A DNA stretch of 64,000 bases from a virus. Of the stretch, positions 49,806 through 58,541 are shown piece by piece. A program made the translations under genes and the position numbers. Below the pieces are notes generated by a model that searched no databases, was not told the origin of the DNA, and saw nothing but the letters and a program-made list of their open reading frames with translations. The stretch's first letter is position 1; each line of letters opens with the position of its first letter. Location: the IMG/VR virus record IMGVR_UViG_3300046804_005087, positions 1-64,000 of that record. One strand, written 5' to 3'.

Positions 49806-52627
49806 TAGAAATAAACCTCGAAAAATTTAACAGATTCGTAATCGCGGTACAGGTAATCTTTATCATTAATCACAAAATCCGTTAATGATTCCCCTGTGCC
49901 GGTAGGATTGGTAACGGTGACTTTTCCCGTGGTAGTTCCAACGCCGATACTACCAGTGATAACGCTATCAGAAATAACGCTAAAACTTGTAAGCGAAACA
50001 CCGTTAATTGCCGCTGTTGTAGCGCTGGTAAAACCCGACCCGTAGATTGTAATTGCATTGCCTACTTGTCCACTCCTCGGAGAAAAATCAATAACACTAG
50101 GGGCTGGGTCATAAAGAGTAGGAGTAAGAGAAATACTGTAACCATAGCCGCGCCCGACCTCACTGGATAACTGATATACTTTTATCGTAATTGTGGACTG
50201 GGTAACACTAAAATCTGTTATCTGTTCACTAGCTAAATACCTAACTGTTGACTCACTACTGGTTAACGTTCTGGCAACTGTTACGCCATCATAAATATCA
50301 ACCTCAAACGATTGAGGAATTAACGCATTTAAGCCCGTATTGTTAGCCGTCCAATTAATGGTAATGTTACCCGCGCTGTCTTTTGTTGCCATAACACCCG
50401 ACGGGGCATAAGGCTTGTAATAAGTGCCCTGTATGGTGTGATTGGTAACTGTTAGGATATCCACTAAGCCAACGTTGTTAAGCACGGCTTTAAGGTCAAT
50501 TTGTGCCCCGATTAGCGTTTGATTAATAGGCAAACTAATTAGAGCGTTGGTAGTCCCCTTGGCAATGTAAACCGCCTCACCGTTACTATGGGCAGTGCGC
50601 GGTGTACCATTAACGCCCCGTTGTAAATAGCTAATTTGATAGGTGTTCGGAGCGGTTAAAACAACATTTCTTGTTACTACCTGTTCACCACCAATCAGCA
50701 ATATTATTTCCTGATTATCAAACTGTGATTGACTTAGGGCTTCTAATTTCCCCTCACTCATTATCACCGTGGCAGTGTTTACCGTATCTAATCCACTGGT
50801 TAATGGTAATGACCCCGATAACGTCCCCTTAGCCGTGGGGAGTAGCGCTGTGGTGATTGCTTGGTAGGTTCCCCCGTTGAATCTTCCGTAAACCGTTGTA
50901 GCGCCAAAGTCATCCCCATCCCTGGCGATCGCCGCATAGATACAAGGTAAATCTGTCGTCCTAATCCTGTTAGTTTCAACGACTGAAATTACCGGTTCCC
51001 CATAGTCAGGCTGTTCATTATTTGGATTATTTGTAACAATCGTATAGTCAGGATTAGAGCCGTAGTAAACTGTAATTGAATCGCCATTTTGAATATCACT
51101 ACTCGGTAAAATTGTTATCTGTCCCGTCGTGGTATTAACACTATAATCAACCCCTTCAATATACGTTATTGCCCCATTAGCGCTTACAATAGAAACGTCT
51201 GTGTTAATGTTTGGCGTTAGCTGAATTGCGCCCCCATTCCAGACAGTTGAGTTAACCCGACTAACGGTAGGTTGTGCGGTAAAGGCATTAGTATCAAAGC
51301 TATAAAGTTCAATCTCCCCAATCAGATTAGCACCGTAAACAATGGAGGCAATGTTAAAACTAACCGCCCCCTGTCCTTCAATTAATGGTAAAGCGACCCG
51401 AAACGATTCTGTTAGGTTTATGGCATCTTCTGGCAATAGATTAACGGTAAATCGTCTAGCCCATAGCCACGCAAATTGTAGATATTTCCACGTCCACCAT
51501 TTAGCATCGTCAGGGGTTAAAAATAGAATTGAATTGATAGATTTAGGATTGTAATGCGTTGCCAATGGATAATAGCGCGTCTCATTATCCCCATTAAAAT
51601 CATCGTTTAAATTGGTGTAATTCAGCGTCACCGATGACGGCAATTCTGAGATATCCGGCATAATCTCCTCATACGGATCGCCGGGTTCTGAGCCGTAATC
51701 AATCGCGGCTAATTGATTAAAATTAAGGTTAGTCGTTGCGGTTGTATTCTCTGGTAATTGAAAGACAATTGCGCCGGTATTATCAAGGTAACTAAATAGA
51801 AAATGACGCTGTACAATCTCATTGATAAACTCTGCGGCGGTCTGCCCATCTTGTCTAAAAATAGCATTGATTTTGAGATTAACCGCGCCGTTAGTGACTG
51901 AGTTTAAAAGTCCACTACATTTAACGTCAACATTCCGAACTAACCCCACACTTTCAGCAACTTCATAAATAACATTATCAATACGATTTTTATTATTATC
52001 TTCACGTCTAACAATAACGTCAATAGTACTGGGCAGTTCACCATTAAATTCATCTAAGGGGAAGTCGTCAACGACACAATAGCAAATACCTTTCATATTG
52101 CGATCGCCGTTTTCATTCCCTTCAAAACTTTGTATTGTGGGGTCAATTACTTGGTCAAATCCGCCAATGTGAATTGTTAGGTAATTCTCTAACTTGTAAT
52201 CATTATCTGCCACCGTAGAAGGCAATTCTCCATCACGGTTATACCAAATCGTGTCGTTAAATTTAATCTGTCTAATGTCGTCAATTTGCCCTTCACAAAC
52301 AGCAAAAGCAAACGTCCCAAAATATTTATAGGTATTAGTCTGAGTGACAGTCCTTCGTCTCCCGCCCTTACCGCCGCCGCTGGCTTGGCTTTCCGTTGTG
52401 GTGACAACTTCTTGCCGCCTAGATGGTGCCCAAAATATCGGACAGCCTTTAATCTGTACTCTACCGTAAACTTTAGACAGTGACCATCCCGCGCCGGTTT
52501 TACGGGTAGAAACGTCTTCAATCTTGCCAACATTATTCTCATTAAAAATCGTCTTTGTAGGAGTTAACGCCCCCGACAAAGCCGATAAACCAACACTTAC
52601 AGCAGTCCCAATCGCAGCAGTCGCCAT
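49805..52627 (-). CDS. tail hub / host-specificity protein with IPT/TIG domain
   Basis: 940 aa. N-terminal Ala/Gly hydrophobic patch, then a Phage-tail_3-like hub domain (YFGTFAFAVCEGQIDDIRQIKFND...). Later, FNIASIVYGANLIGEIELYSFD and SYLQRGVNGTPRTAHSNGEAVYI are classic for this family. An FN3-like part (~740-830) precedes an IPT/TIG domain at ~845-920 (IDFSPRSGQVGNAITIYGSGF). It plugs the tail tip and holds fibres. Confidence 0.82.
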   Translation of the reverse strand: MATAAIGTAVSVGLSALSGALTPTKTIFNENNVGKIEDVSTRKTGAGWSLSKVYGRVQIKGCPIFWAPSRRQEVVTTTESQASGGGKGGRRRTVTQTNTYKYFGTFAFAVCEGQIDDIRQIKFNDTIWYNRDGELPSTVADNDYKLENYLTIHIGGFDQVIDPTIQSFEGNENGDRNMKGICYCVVDDFPLDEFNGELPSTIDVIVRREDNNKNRIDNVIYEVAESVGLVRNVDVKCSGLLNSVTNGAVNLKINAIFRQDGQTAAEFINEIVQRHFLFSYLDNTGAIVFQLPENTTATTNLNFNQLAAIDYGSEPGDPYEEIMPDISELPSSVTLNYTNLNDDFNGDNETRYYPLATHYNPKSINSILFLTPDDAKWWTWKYLQFAWLWARRFTVNLLPEDAINLTESFRVALPLIEGQGAVSFNIASIVYGANLIGEIELYSFDTNAFTAQPTVSRVNSTVWNGGAIQLTPNINTDVSIVSANGAITYIEGVDYSVNTTTGQITILPSSDIQNGDSITVYYGSNPDYTIVTNNPNNEQPDYGEPVISVVETNRIRTTDLPCIYAAIARDGDDFGATTVYGRFNGGTYQAITTALLPTAKGTLSGSLPLTSGLDTVNTATVIMSEGKLEALSQSQFDNQEIILLIGGEQVVTRNVVLTAPNTYQISYLQRGVNGTPRTAHSNGEAVYIAKGTTNALISLPINQTLIGAQIDLKAVLNNVGLVDILTVTNHTIQGTYYKPYAPSGVMATKDSAGNITINWTANNTGLNALIPQSFEVDIYDGVTVARTLTSSESTVRYLASEQITDFSVTQSTITIKVYQLSSEVGRGYGYSISLTPTLYDPAPSVIDFSPRSGQVGNAITIYGSGFTSATTAAINGVSLTSFSVISDSVITGSIGVGTTTGKVTVTNPTGTGESLTDFVINDKDYLYRDYESVKFFEVYF

Positions 52628-52649
52628 AATAAATTTAACCCTCTTAGGT

Positions 52650-52658
52650 CTATCTTAA
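52650..52658 (-). promoter_or_regulatory. late-type TTAAGATAG motif
   Basis: Exact minus-strand copy, 22 nt before the hub ATG. Confidence 0.65.
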
Positions 52659-52685
52659 AGAGGGTTAAAATGCCAAAATTATTGA

Positions 52686-53069
52686 TTAATTGGTGTAAAC
52701 AGTTTTCACGGTCAATGGGTCTAACTCTACGTTAATCCATTGCTGTTGATATTTTTTGATGTCATCATCATTTAATCCAAATTCAATAGCATCAGTGTAT
52801 GGCGGAGAACCTGTTACGCTACGCAAATAAGCAACTTCAAACATTGCCCATTCAGACGATAAAGCCTCAACATAACAAGCATCTTTCTTGAAGTTATCAG
52901 GCAAGCTTAGTTCGATGACGACTAGCTCAATCGGTTCTAAATTGCCAGCTAATTCAACTGCTTTCTCTACTAAGGGATGATAGCAATTGCTAATGCCAGT
53001 CATTGCTTTTACTGCCTTTGCATAGTCCTTTGCCGATTGTTTTTGAAGTATTGATTTATGGTCTAGCAT
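52686..53069 (-). CDS. hypothetical protein
   Basis: 127 aa, acidic, helical with IELSLPDNFKKDACYVEAL. No family recognised. It follows regulator B on the same strand with a 53-nt gap. Confidence 0.55.
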   Translation of the reverse strand: MLDHKSILQKQSAKDYAKAVKAMTGISNCYHPLVEKAVELAGNLEPIELVVIELSLPDNFKKDACYVEALSSEWAMFEVAYLRSVTGSPPYTDAIEFGLNDDDIKKYQQQWINVELDPLTVKTVYTN

Positions 53070-53122
53070 GATAATCCCCGCCCAATATAGAGCGGGTGAT
53101 AGGTTGGCAGATGTTTGATTAA

Positions 53123-53851
53123 TTAGCGCGTGAAATAGCGATGGATAGCAGTATCTAGATGTTCGGTAATTTCATAGTGATTGACAGAATACCGCCCTAC
53201 TTGCTCACTGAATGCCGGTTCAATTTGAGATTTTACAAACTTTCCTAACTGTTTACCGTCGCCAATTTGCGTGTCAGAATAACCCAACGCTTTAGCCCGT
53301 ACTTTGACGATAGTATATTGCTTGGGCTTTTCTGCTACTGGCAAGTATTTTAGATTTTGCTCCAAGCTAATCTGATCGACTAACGCATCCTTGAGTAAAT
53401 GCTTCAAGATGCCCTCACTGAGCGATTCAAGCTTGCTTGCCGCTTCGATGTAGTCAACAGCGTCACGGGTTGGCAAAATCCGTTCTACTGGCTGTTGTGC
53501 TTCGATGATTGCACTAGACGTAATCTCAAACCCTGCTAGCTTATGCATAAACACTCGGACTCCCAGCTTTAATAGTTGAGTTGCCATAGTGGGATTATCC
53601 TTAGGTAGCCATTCAGCAATCAAGTCTTCATCAATCAAGTTGACAGTCCGCAACCCTTGCGGTGTCTGGACTTCAGCCGTTTTAGTCTCGCCTTGGTTGA
53701 CAGTTTGACTGTACCGTTTTGATATTGCCTGCTTAGTGAGTCCGCTCATCCGAGCATAGCCTGCTTGGGTTGCAAAACTTTCACCTGTCTGGGTATTGAT
53801 AACTAATTCAATCCCATCTTTGTCAAAACGTTCGTAACTTACAATATTCAC
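53123..53851 (-). CDS. antirepressor-like regulator B
   Basis: 242 aa. The N-terminal ~120 residues are nearly the same as regulator A (23659); the C-terminal part (~140-240) differs and contains YTIVKVRAKALGYSDTQIGDGKQLGKFVKSQIEP and HYEITEHLDTAI. The promoter (TATAAT at 53920-53925, minus strand) is of sigma-70 type. It may bind the same target as A but with a different effector. Confidence 0.65.
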   Translation of the reverse strand: MNIVSYERFDKDGIELVINTQTGESFATQAGYARMSGLTKQAISKRYSQTVNQGETKTAEVQTPQGLRTVNLIDEDLIAEWLPKDNPTMATQLLKLGVRVFMHKLAGFEITSSAIIEAQQPVERILPTRDAVDYIEAASKLESLSEGILKHLLKDALVDQISLEQNLKYLPVAEKPKQYTIVKVRAKALGYSDTQIGDGKQLGKFVKSQIEPAFSEQVGRYSVNHYEITEHLDTAIHRYFTR

Positions 53852-53889
53852 AAGGTTTTCTCCTAACGATTCTAGGGGTTAACTAAAGC

Positions 53890-53911
53890 CCTCCAGTCTC
53901 ACCTGGGGGCA
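53890..53911 (-). promoter_or_regulatory. leader hairpin with inverted loop (copy B)
   Basis: CCTCCA / TGGGGGCA flank GTCTCACC, the exact reverse complement of the core in copy A (24405-24412). The outer sequences (TTAGGGGTTAACTAAAG, GGTTTTCTCCT) also match. Confidence 0.7.
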
Positions 53912-53935
53912 TACAGTCTATTATAGCCGCCAAAC

Positions 53936-53973
53936 AAAAAGCCCCTAGTCAAATGGATGACCGGGAGCTTTTT
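53936..53973. terminator. bidirectional terminator
   Basis: AAAAAGCCCCTAGTCA ... TGACCGGGAGCTTTTT, an imperfect stem with A and T runs on both sides. It lies directly downstream of the decayed leftward promoter of module copy 5. Confidence 0.6.
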
Positions 53974-54001
53974 GTTGAGTAGGAATATTTACGCTTGTTA
54001 G

Positions 54002-54147
54002 TAAAAACACAATCAACCGTCTTACTGTCAACGCCCCTAAAATACCAAATTCCCTAAAATCCTGAAACCTAGACAGGATAAGGATTCCAGGGTGTTTCAC
54101 CCTCTTAAGGAATTTATAGGGGGTGAAACAGTGGGGAATTAGGATAG
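54002..54147. promoter_or_regulatory. divergent regulatory module, copy 5 (leftward -10 decayed)
   Basis: TTGACA (54026-54031, minus) is kept but the -10 reads TTTTTA (54002-54007), and no leftward gene follows. Inverted repeat arms GTTTCACCCTC (54094-54104), GGGGTGAAAC (54120-54129). TTAGGATAG (54139-54147) faces dcd. Length 128 bp. Confidence 0.8.
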
Positions 54148-54172
54148 TGGCAACTGATAACATGAGGTTCTG

Positions 54173-54745
54173 ATGACGGTTTTAGTTGATCACGAAATAG
54201 CGTCTCTGGCCAGAGGGGAGATACCGATTCACATTTTGGTGGACTACTCACACAGAGGCCATAACCTAAGCCCGCGTATTTTGCCCCTGGTAAAGCCGTT
54301 TGACCCCGACCTAGTCAATCCCCATAGTCTCGACCTACGGATAGGGGAGACGGCTAAATTGCGGGTGATGGGGGGGTATAAGGAAATCGACCTATCTGGC
54401 TACTGTGCGGATAGACCCTACATGATGATTCCAGGCGATCGCCTATTGGTGGCAAGCCTGGAAACATTCAACATCCCAATATTTCTCGAAGCGACCTTTT
54501 ATCTGAAAAGCTCACGGGGGCGGGAATGGTATGGGCACCAATTAGCAGGCTACATTGACGCGGGGTGGCACGGGTCAAAACTGACCATGGAGATTACCAA
54601 TGATGACATTGAGCCGTTGCCCCTATACTTTGGGATGAAATTTGGGCAGTTAGCTTTCCGATTGCTGAATAGTATTTCCAGCAAATCTTACGCTAAAGTA
54701 GGTCGTTACAATAACGATGTATGTGTTATGGAGAGTAAGGGTTGA
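54173..54745 (+). CDS. dcd: dCTP deaminase
   Basis: 190 aa. Family blocks: NPHSLDLRIG near 50, FYLKSSRGREWYGHQL near 105 (Ser/Arg of the active site) and GYIDAGWHGSKLTMEITND with the catalytic Glu near 140. It deaminates dCTP to dUTP, feeding ThyX for dTMP. GAGG before the ATG. First gene of a rightward unit running to about 56557. Confidence 0.92.
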   Translation: MTVLVDHEIASLARGEIPIHILVDYSHRGHNLSPRILPLVKPFDPDLVNPHSLDLRIGETAKLRVMGGYKEIDLSGYCADRPYMMIPGDRLLVASLETFNIPIFLEATFYLKSSRGREWYGHQLAGYIDAGWHGSKLTMEITNDDIEPLPLYFGMKFGQLAFRLLNSISSKSYAKVGRYNNDVCVMESKG

Positions 54746-54879
54746 TGGCTAGTTTTATTTACTGTTTTTATATGTGGCTCACTCATTTATTGGCAACAGA
54801 CTCTAACTCTTTTTGGTGGATATTAAACGGGCATCTGTTTCAAATAAATCAACGAATAGAAACTTTTGAGAAAGACTAA
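54745..54879 (+). CDS. small hydrophobic protein (44 aa)
   Basis: ATG 54745 overlaps the dcd stop (TGATG) and its TAA overlaps the next ATG (TAATG). Aromatic, hydrophobic N-terminal half (FIYCFYMWLTHLL) suggests membrane association. The double coupling supports it being real. Confidence 0.6.
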   Translation: MASFIYCFYMWLTHLLATDSNSFWWILNGHLFQINQRIETFEKD

Positions 54880-55220
54880 TGACTGGTATCTACAAAACCC
54901 GTGCTAATTATCAAAATAAAACTGTTGACTATCAATCTTTGATTAGCGCTGAATGCGACAAGGTTAAGGATATGTTGCTAGAAAAAAACCGTAAATACGG
55001 CAATAGTGCTTTAGACCCTAAACGGATATTTTCTAGCGCCGATCCTATTGAACAAATTAACGTCAGAATTGACGACAAACTAAGCCGCATCGCTTCTAAT
55101 CAATCTGACGACACAGAAGACGCTGAGCTTGATTTGATTGGTTATCTAATTCTTAAACGGGTCGCTAAACAACGAAATAACGAATTGCAGAACTTGTTTG
55201 GAGCAAACCATGATACCTAA
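54879..55220 (+). CDS. DUF1599/Nmad1-like protein (nucleotide-modification associated)
   Basis: 113 aa. Family core: LLEKNRKYGNSALDPKRIFSSADPIEQINVRIDDKLSRI...DDTEDAELDLIGYLIL, matching the Nucleotide modification associated domain 1 (DUF1599). These are found with base-hypermodification or dNTP-metabolism genes; here dcd and thyX. Reaction not established. Confidence 0.82.
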   Translation: MTGIYKTRANYQNKTVDYQSLISAECDKVKDMLLEKNRKYGNSALDPKRIFSSADPIEQINVRIDDKLSRIASNQSDDTEDAELDLIGYLILKRVAKQRNNELQNLFGANHDT

Positions 55221-55413
55221 AGAATGCCAAGAATTAACATTAGAGCAAAGCTTAGAAATGCGTATGATTGCAGACAATGTAGCTAAAATGCCCGCTGATG
55301 AGCTACGCACTCATATTTTATGGTTGTCTAAAATGCTGATGATTAAAGGCAACATCTTAAAATATTTTATGAGCAAGGAATTAAAAGTTAATCTCAAAAG
55401 TGCTAAAAAATAA
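55210..55413 (+). CDS. nblA: NblA-like phycobilisome degradation protein
   Basis: 67 aa from ATG 55210 with GGAG 6 nt upstream. It fits NblA: ELTLEQSLEMRMIADNV, then ELRTHILWLSKMLMIKGNILKYFM, compared with the NblA pattern L-S-L-E-Q-x-F-x-L-R...L...M-x-V-x-x-N. NblA links phycobilisomes to Clp protease so that the antenna is degraded. A phage copy may redirect amino acids and light energy during infection. Known in some freshwater cyanophages. It lies in the dcd operon, so it is expressed with nucleotide genes. Confidence 0.82.
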   Translation: MIPKECQELTLEQSLEMRMIADNVAKMPADELRTHILWLSKMLMIKGNILKYFMSKELKVNLKSAKK

Positions 55414-56072
55414 TGGCTTATAGTCTATCGGATTTAGTTTACTCAGAACGTCAGCGGCGATACCTGTTTCCGTCCGGTAGGCTAGTGCCAGAATCGCAAG
55501 TTAATAAATACATCAAGTCGTTTCAGGCAGTCTATCTTAAGCGGGTTGTTGACGACACTAACGCTCTGGTTAACGGTAATTTAACCGCTAGGGAGTGGGA
55601 AGAAAAAACTGCGTTAAATATTAAAGATGTCCACGTTGCTTTAATGCGGTTTGGTCGGGGTGGAAAAGACAAAGCCTACGCGATGCAATACCTAGACGTT
55701 GCTAACGAATTAAGAACGAATCAGTACCCTGCATTCAGATTGTTAGTGCAAGATTTAAGGGATGGTAAATTGTCCCGTAAAATGCTCGATTATCGCCTCT
55801 CACGGTTTATTCAAAGTAGTCGGGTATCGTATGAAATGGGGCGGCGTTCCTATGCAATTTATGATGATAAAAATACCCATGCTTTGCGTAAATTAGACGC
55901 CCAAGCCAAACACTGTGAAGACTGCGTTAGATACGCTGCAATGGGCATTAGACCGATTGGACAATTACCAGTACCGGGGCAAGCGTGTAAGTGTGCCCAG
56001 GCTTGTAAATGCTCGATTTACTATGGTAGTGAGATGAGTTTAATTGAGTTGAAAAATGGATGGCTAGCCTAA
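55413..56072 (+). CDS. head morphogenesis / minor head protein
   Basis: 219 aa. Helical, with a C-terminal Cys-rich segment HCEDCVRYAAMGIRPIGQLPVPG then CKCAQACKCSIYY, the pattern at the end of SPP1-gp7-type minor head proteins. It would help early capsid assembly or DNA ejection. It starts on the last base of nblA (TAATG). Confidence 0.7.
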   Translation: MAYSLSDLVYSERQRRYLFPSGRLVPESQVNKYIKSFQAVYLKRVVDDTNALVNGNLTAREWEEKTALNIKDVHVALMRFGRGGKDKAYAMQYLDVANELRTNQYPAFRLLVQDLRDGKLSRKMLDYRLSRFIQSSRVSYEMGRRSYAIYDDKNTHALRKLDAQAKHCEDCVRYAAMGIRPIGQLPVPGQACKCAQACKCSIYYGSEMSLIELKNGWLA

Positions 56073-56557
56073 TTGCTACAACAATCGACAAAGTTCAAAC
56101 GATGACAGCAATTCCTGTCAATCATGATTCTGACGTTCAACCTTCGGAGTTGTCATGGGAGGCGTTAGGCGCTATAGTTGGCTTGTTAGTTCCTGTCTTG
56201 ACTGTATGCGTTTTATTTGGTAGTATTCAGGCTAATTTAAGCTTTGTTAAAGAGTCAATAGTAGAATTTAAAAATAGAGAAAAAGAAAAAGAAGAAAAGC
56301 ATAGCAAGACCGTCAATGACTTAAAAAATGAAATTCATTCTACAGAAAAATCCTTATTAGAAAAACTCGAAGAATACCAAGAAGAGACAGAAATTAATCA
56401 AAAAGAAAAACGTGAAGAGTTTAAAGAATATTTATTAATGCATTTAAAAGAATTAATATTACCTCTGCATCGGGAAATTGATCAATTAAAAATCCTTCAC
56501 CAGCGCCGGGACGAGACTTTAAACGACCTCAAGCGAAAAGTGAAGGACTTAGAGTAA
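56060..56557 (+). CDS. membrane protein with long coiled coil
   Basis: 165 aa: one transmembrane segment (ALGAIVGLLVPVLTVCVLFGSI, ~36-57), then ~105 residues of Lys/Glu-rich coiled coil. It may be a holin- or spanin-like protein or a membrane-anchored tail partner. Overlaps the head gene by 13 nt. Confidence 0.6.
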   Translation: MASLIATTIDKVQTMTAIPVNHDSDVQPSELSWEALGAIVGLLVPVLTVCVLFGSIQANLSFVKESIVEFKNREKEKEEKHSKTVNDLKNEIHSTEKSLLEKLEEYQEETEINQKEKREEFKEYLLMHLKELILPLHREIDQLKILHQRRDETLNDLKRKVKDLE

Positions 56558-56586
56558 GATTAAAATATAGAGTATTGACCTCTATG

Positions 56587-56596
56587 TTTGCTTAGC
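56587..56596 (-). repeat. GCTAAGCAAA word
   Basis: Exact minus-strand copy at the 3' end of the frameshifted gene; another in the 56.6-kb gap region. Confidence 0.45.
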
Positions 56597-56938
56597 TGCC
56601 GCCTTCGCTACGTTGGGCGGCTTTTTCTCGCTTGATAATCCCAATGACTTCATTGATTAGCTCAGAAGTAGGGTTTAAATCCATGTGGCGTATCGCCCGT
56701 TTAGCTGTTTCGGTTAAGCGCTGTTCTGCATAGAAGTCCCGGTGTTTTAGCGCGTCTTCAACGGTGTCCAAATGCCAGTTGCCCCAGCCATCGCCTTGCT
56801 GGTAGCCAGAATCACGGTAGAATTTTTTACCATTAGCAACTAACGTAACTTTGTTAACTTTTCGACTGTAGCGATTGTAAAATCTTGACCAATAATCAAC
56901 GCTACAGTATCGCCTTTTTGTAAATGTTCAAAGCTCAT
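56592..56938 (-). pseudogene. frameshifted small gene
   Basis: ATG 56938 reads 32 codons (MSFEHLQKGDTVALIIGQDFTIATVEKLTK, then stop at 56840). The -1 frame continues as VTLVANGKKFYRDSGY...KREKAAQRSEGGS to TAA 56592, with no usable start of its own. Adding one A to the run at 56850-56852 restores a single frame ...EKLTKVTLVANG. The first part resembles the KGDTV start of the 58194 gene. It may be a real deletion or a sequence error. Confidence 0.6.
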
Positions 56939-56955
56939 TGTAATTACCTCTATCG

Positions 56956-57201
56956 TTAAAATTCTAACTTGCTTAATTTGTGAATTTGCTTTTTTAGTGA
57001 AGCAACTTTTAGATCACGAATTTTGTTGGCTTGCTTCAATGCATCTTCTTTGTTAAAAAATGCCTGATTTCCAAAAAACAGCATCCATCCTTTAGGAAAA
57101 CTGTCATCGTAACAGATAATGGCTTTGTCGCTATAAACCTTCCCAGGATATTCAAGGATTCCACGGGTTAATGCGTATTTTGTGACATAAACTTTTTGCA
57201 T
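56956..57201 (-). CDS. small phage protein of unknown function
   Basis: 81 aa from ATG 57201. KVYVTKYALTRGI at the start and NKEDALKQANKIRDLKVASLKKQIHKL at the end fit a short protein seen in many phages, often near modification genes. Function unknown. Confidence 0.6.
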   Translation of the reverse strand: MQKVYVTKYALTRGILEYPGKVYSDKAIICYDDSFPKGWMLFFGNQAFFNKEDALKQANKIRDLKVASLKKQIHKLSKLEF

Positions 57202-57222
57202 CATGTTTGCCTTTAGTTTTGA

Positions 57223-58194
57223 TTAATTTAAAACCGCTTCGATGATTTTTTGCATCATGAGCGGGGGAACGGCATTACCGATCATTTTGGTGTCTAATTT
57301 TAGATCGCCACTAAATTGATACCAATCAGGAATAGTTTGCCAACGGGCTAAGCATTGAGTATTAGCTTCGTAGGGTTGACCATCAATAACAATTGTGGCT
57401 TGTTTAGGAGATACCCTTACTTTGCCTGACATCGCCTTGATCGTGAACATCGGCTGATGTGCAAAACGGATTGTGTTGTTTGGGATGCCGTCTTTTTTCC
57501 TGGATCCGCTTCGTTGAATGACAAAATCCCCCATCCATTTCAGAAGCGTTGTGTGAACGGCGCCAGCGCCCTTGTGGTAATTGATGATCGACTCTTTTTG
57601 CCAATTGGTTAATGTTGTTAGTTTGAGAGTGGGGATTAGATCGGCGATCGCCTCATACCAGTTAATAGGCTTTTGGTTTTTCCATTCAATATTATACAGT
57701 CCTTGTATTTTTCCCCAATGCTTTGAGGCGACTAAAAATAATCGTTTACGTGATTGTGGTACGCCATAATCAGAGCAGTCAAGCAAGGACTGTCCAACAT
57801 AATAATCATTGTTTTTTAAGCAACGTTTAATGTTGGCAAGCGATTTGAAACTGGCATATCCTGCCACATTTTCCAGGCTAAAATAATCAGGTTTTAGCGT
57901 TTCAATCGCCCGACAAATAGCATTAGCCAATTCAATGTCTTCTGAGGTTTCTTTACCATTCTTAGCCCGTGATGCGTTGATACATGGCGGGGAAGCATGG
58001 AGCCAGTCGGGGCTATTAAGAGTTTGCCAATACAATGACTTAACATCAATCGTGTAAGTGTGATGTTCAAAATTATTGCAGGCAATCTCAGCAATATTAT
58101 CGTCAATCTCAACGCCCCAGATGGGTGTTAACCCTGCTTGCATAGCGCCTATATCCGCGCCGCCCATGCCTGTAAAAAGACTAGCAAATTTCAT
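57223..58194 (-). CDS. C5-cytosine DNA methyltransferase (second)
   Basis: 323 aa, complete. Motif I FASLFTGMGGADIGAMQAG, IV ASPPCINAS, VI SLENVAGY, VIII CSDYGVPQSRKRLFLVA, X KMIGNAVPPLMMQ. Catalytic Cys in SPPC. Full-length and distinct in sequence from the one at 1-968. It overlaps the next gene by one base. Target unknown. Confidence 0.93.
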   Translation of the reverse strand: MKFASLFTGMGGADIGAMQAGLTPIWGVEIDDNIAEIACNNFEHHTYTIDVKSLYWQTLNSPDWLHASPPCINASRAKNGKETSEDIELANAICRAIETLKPDYFSLENVAGYASFKSLANIKRCLKNNDYYVGQSLLDCSDYGVPQSRKRLFLVASKHWGKIQGLYNIEWKNQKPINWYEAIADLIPTLKLTTLTNWQKESIINYHKGAGAVHTTLLKWMGDFVIQRSGSRKKDGIPNNTIRFAHQPMFTIKAMSGKVRVSPKQATIVIDGQPYEANTQCLARWQTIPDWYQFSGDLKLDTKMIGNAVPPLMMQKIIEAVLN

Positions 58195-58541
58195 TAGTTA
58201 GATTCCTCAAATTGACTGATTAATTGTTTAATTTGTTTCAACTGTTCAAGGCTTAATTGACGAGAGCGAGAATGATAAAGGCTAAAATAGTCATCAAATT
58301 CATGAATTAGGTTAGTCCTTTGAAACTCATCCAAGTATTCTTGCTGAGTTTTGTAAATCTTGATTAATGGGGTATAGTCCCCAGCATCTTCAAGCATTGT
58401 TTCTTTATAGAATCGAGCGCGAAAGACATCTAAGTAAAAATACTTTCTGCCTATCCGTGTTACTGTGGCGAATCCTGTTTCTTTTTTATTCCATTTTTTT
58501 ACCCAAAAAACAGTGTCGCCAACTTTCAAATCAAACATCAC
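58194..58541 (-). CDS. hypothetical protein, SH3-like N-terminus
   Basis: 115 aa. The N-terminal part (KVGDTVFWVKKWNKKETGFATVTRIGRKYFYLD) has a small-barrel pattern and resembles the start of the frameshifted gene at 56592. Charged helical C-terminus. Its start overlaps the helicase end by 4 nt, so coupled. Confidence 0.6.
   Translation of the reverse strand: MMFDLKVGDTVFWVKKWNKKETGFATVTRIGRKYFYLDVFRARFYKETMLEDAGDYTPLIKIYKTQQEYLDEFQRTNLIHEFDDYFSLYHSRSRQLSLEQLKQIKQLISQFEESN

Noticed and set aside
53945-54163. Minus-strand ORF across module copy 5
   Set aside because: It runs through the conserved module, the inverted repeat and the terminator; protein composition is not gene-like.
55413-56557. 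Major capsid protein
   Set aside because: None of the genes around the head protein has the size or fold pattern of an HK97-type capsid; it probably lies outside the window.
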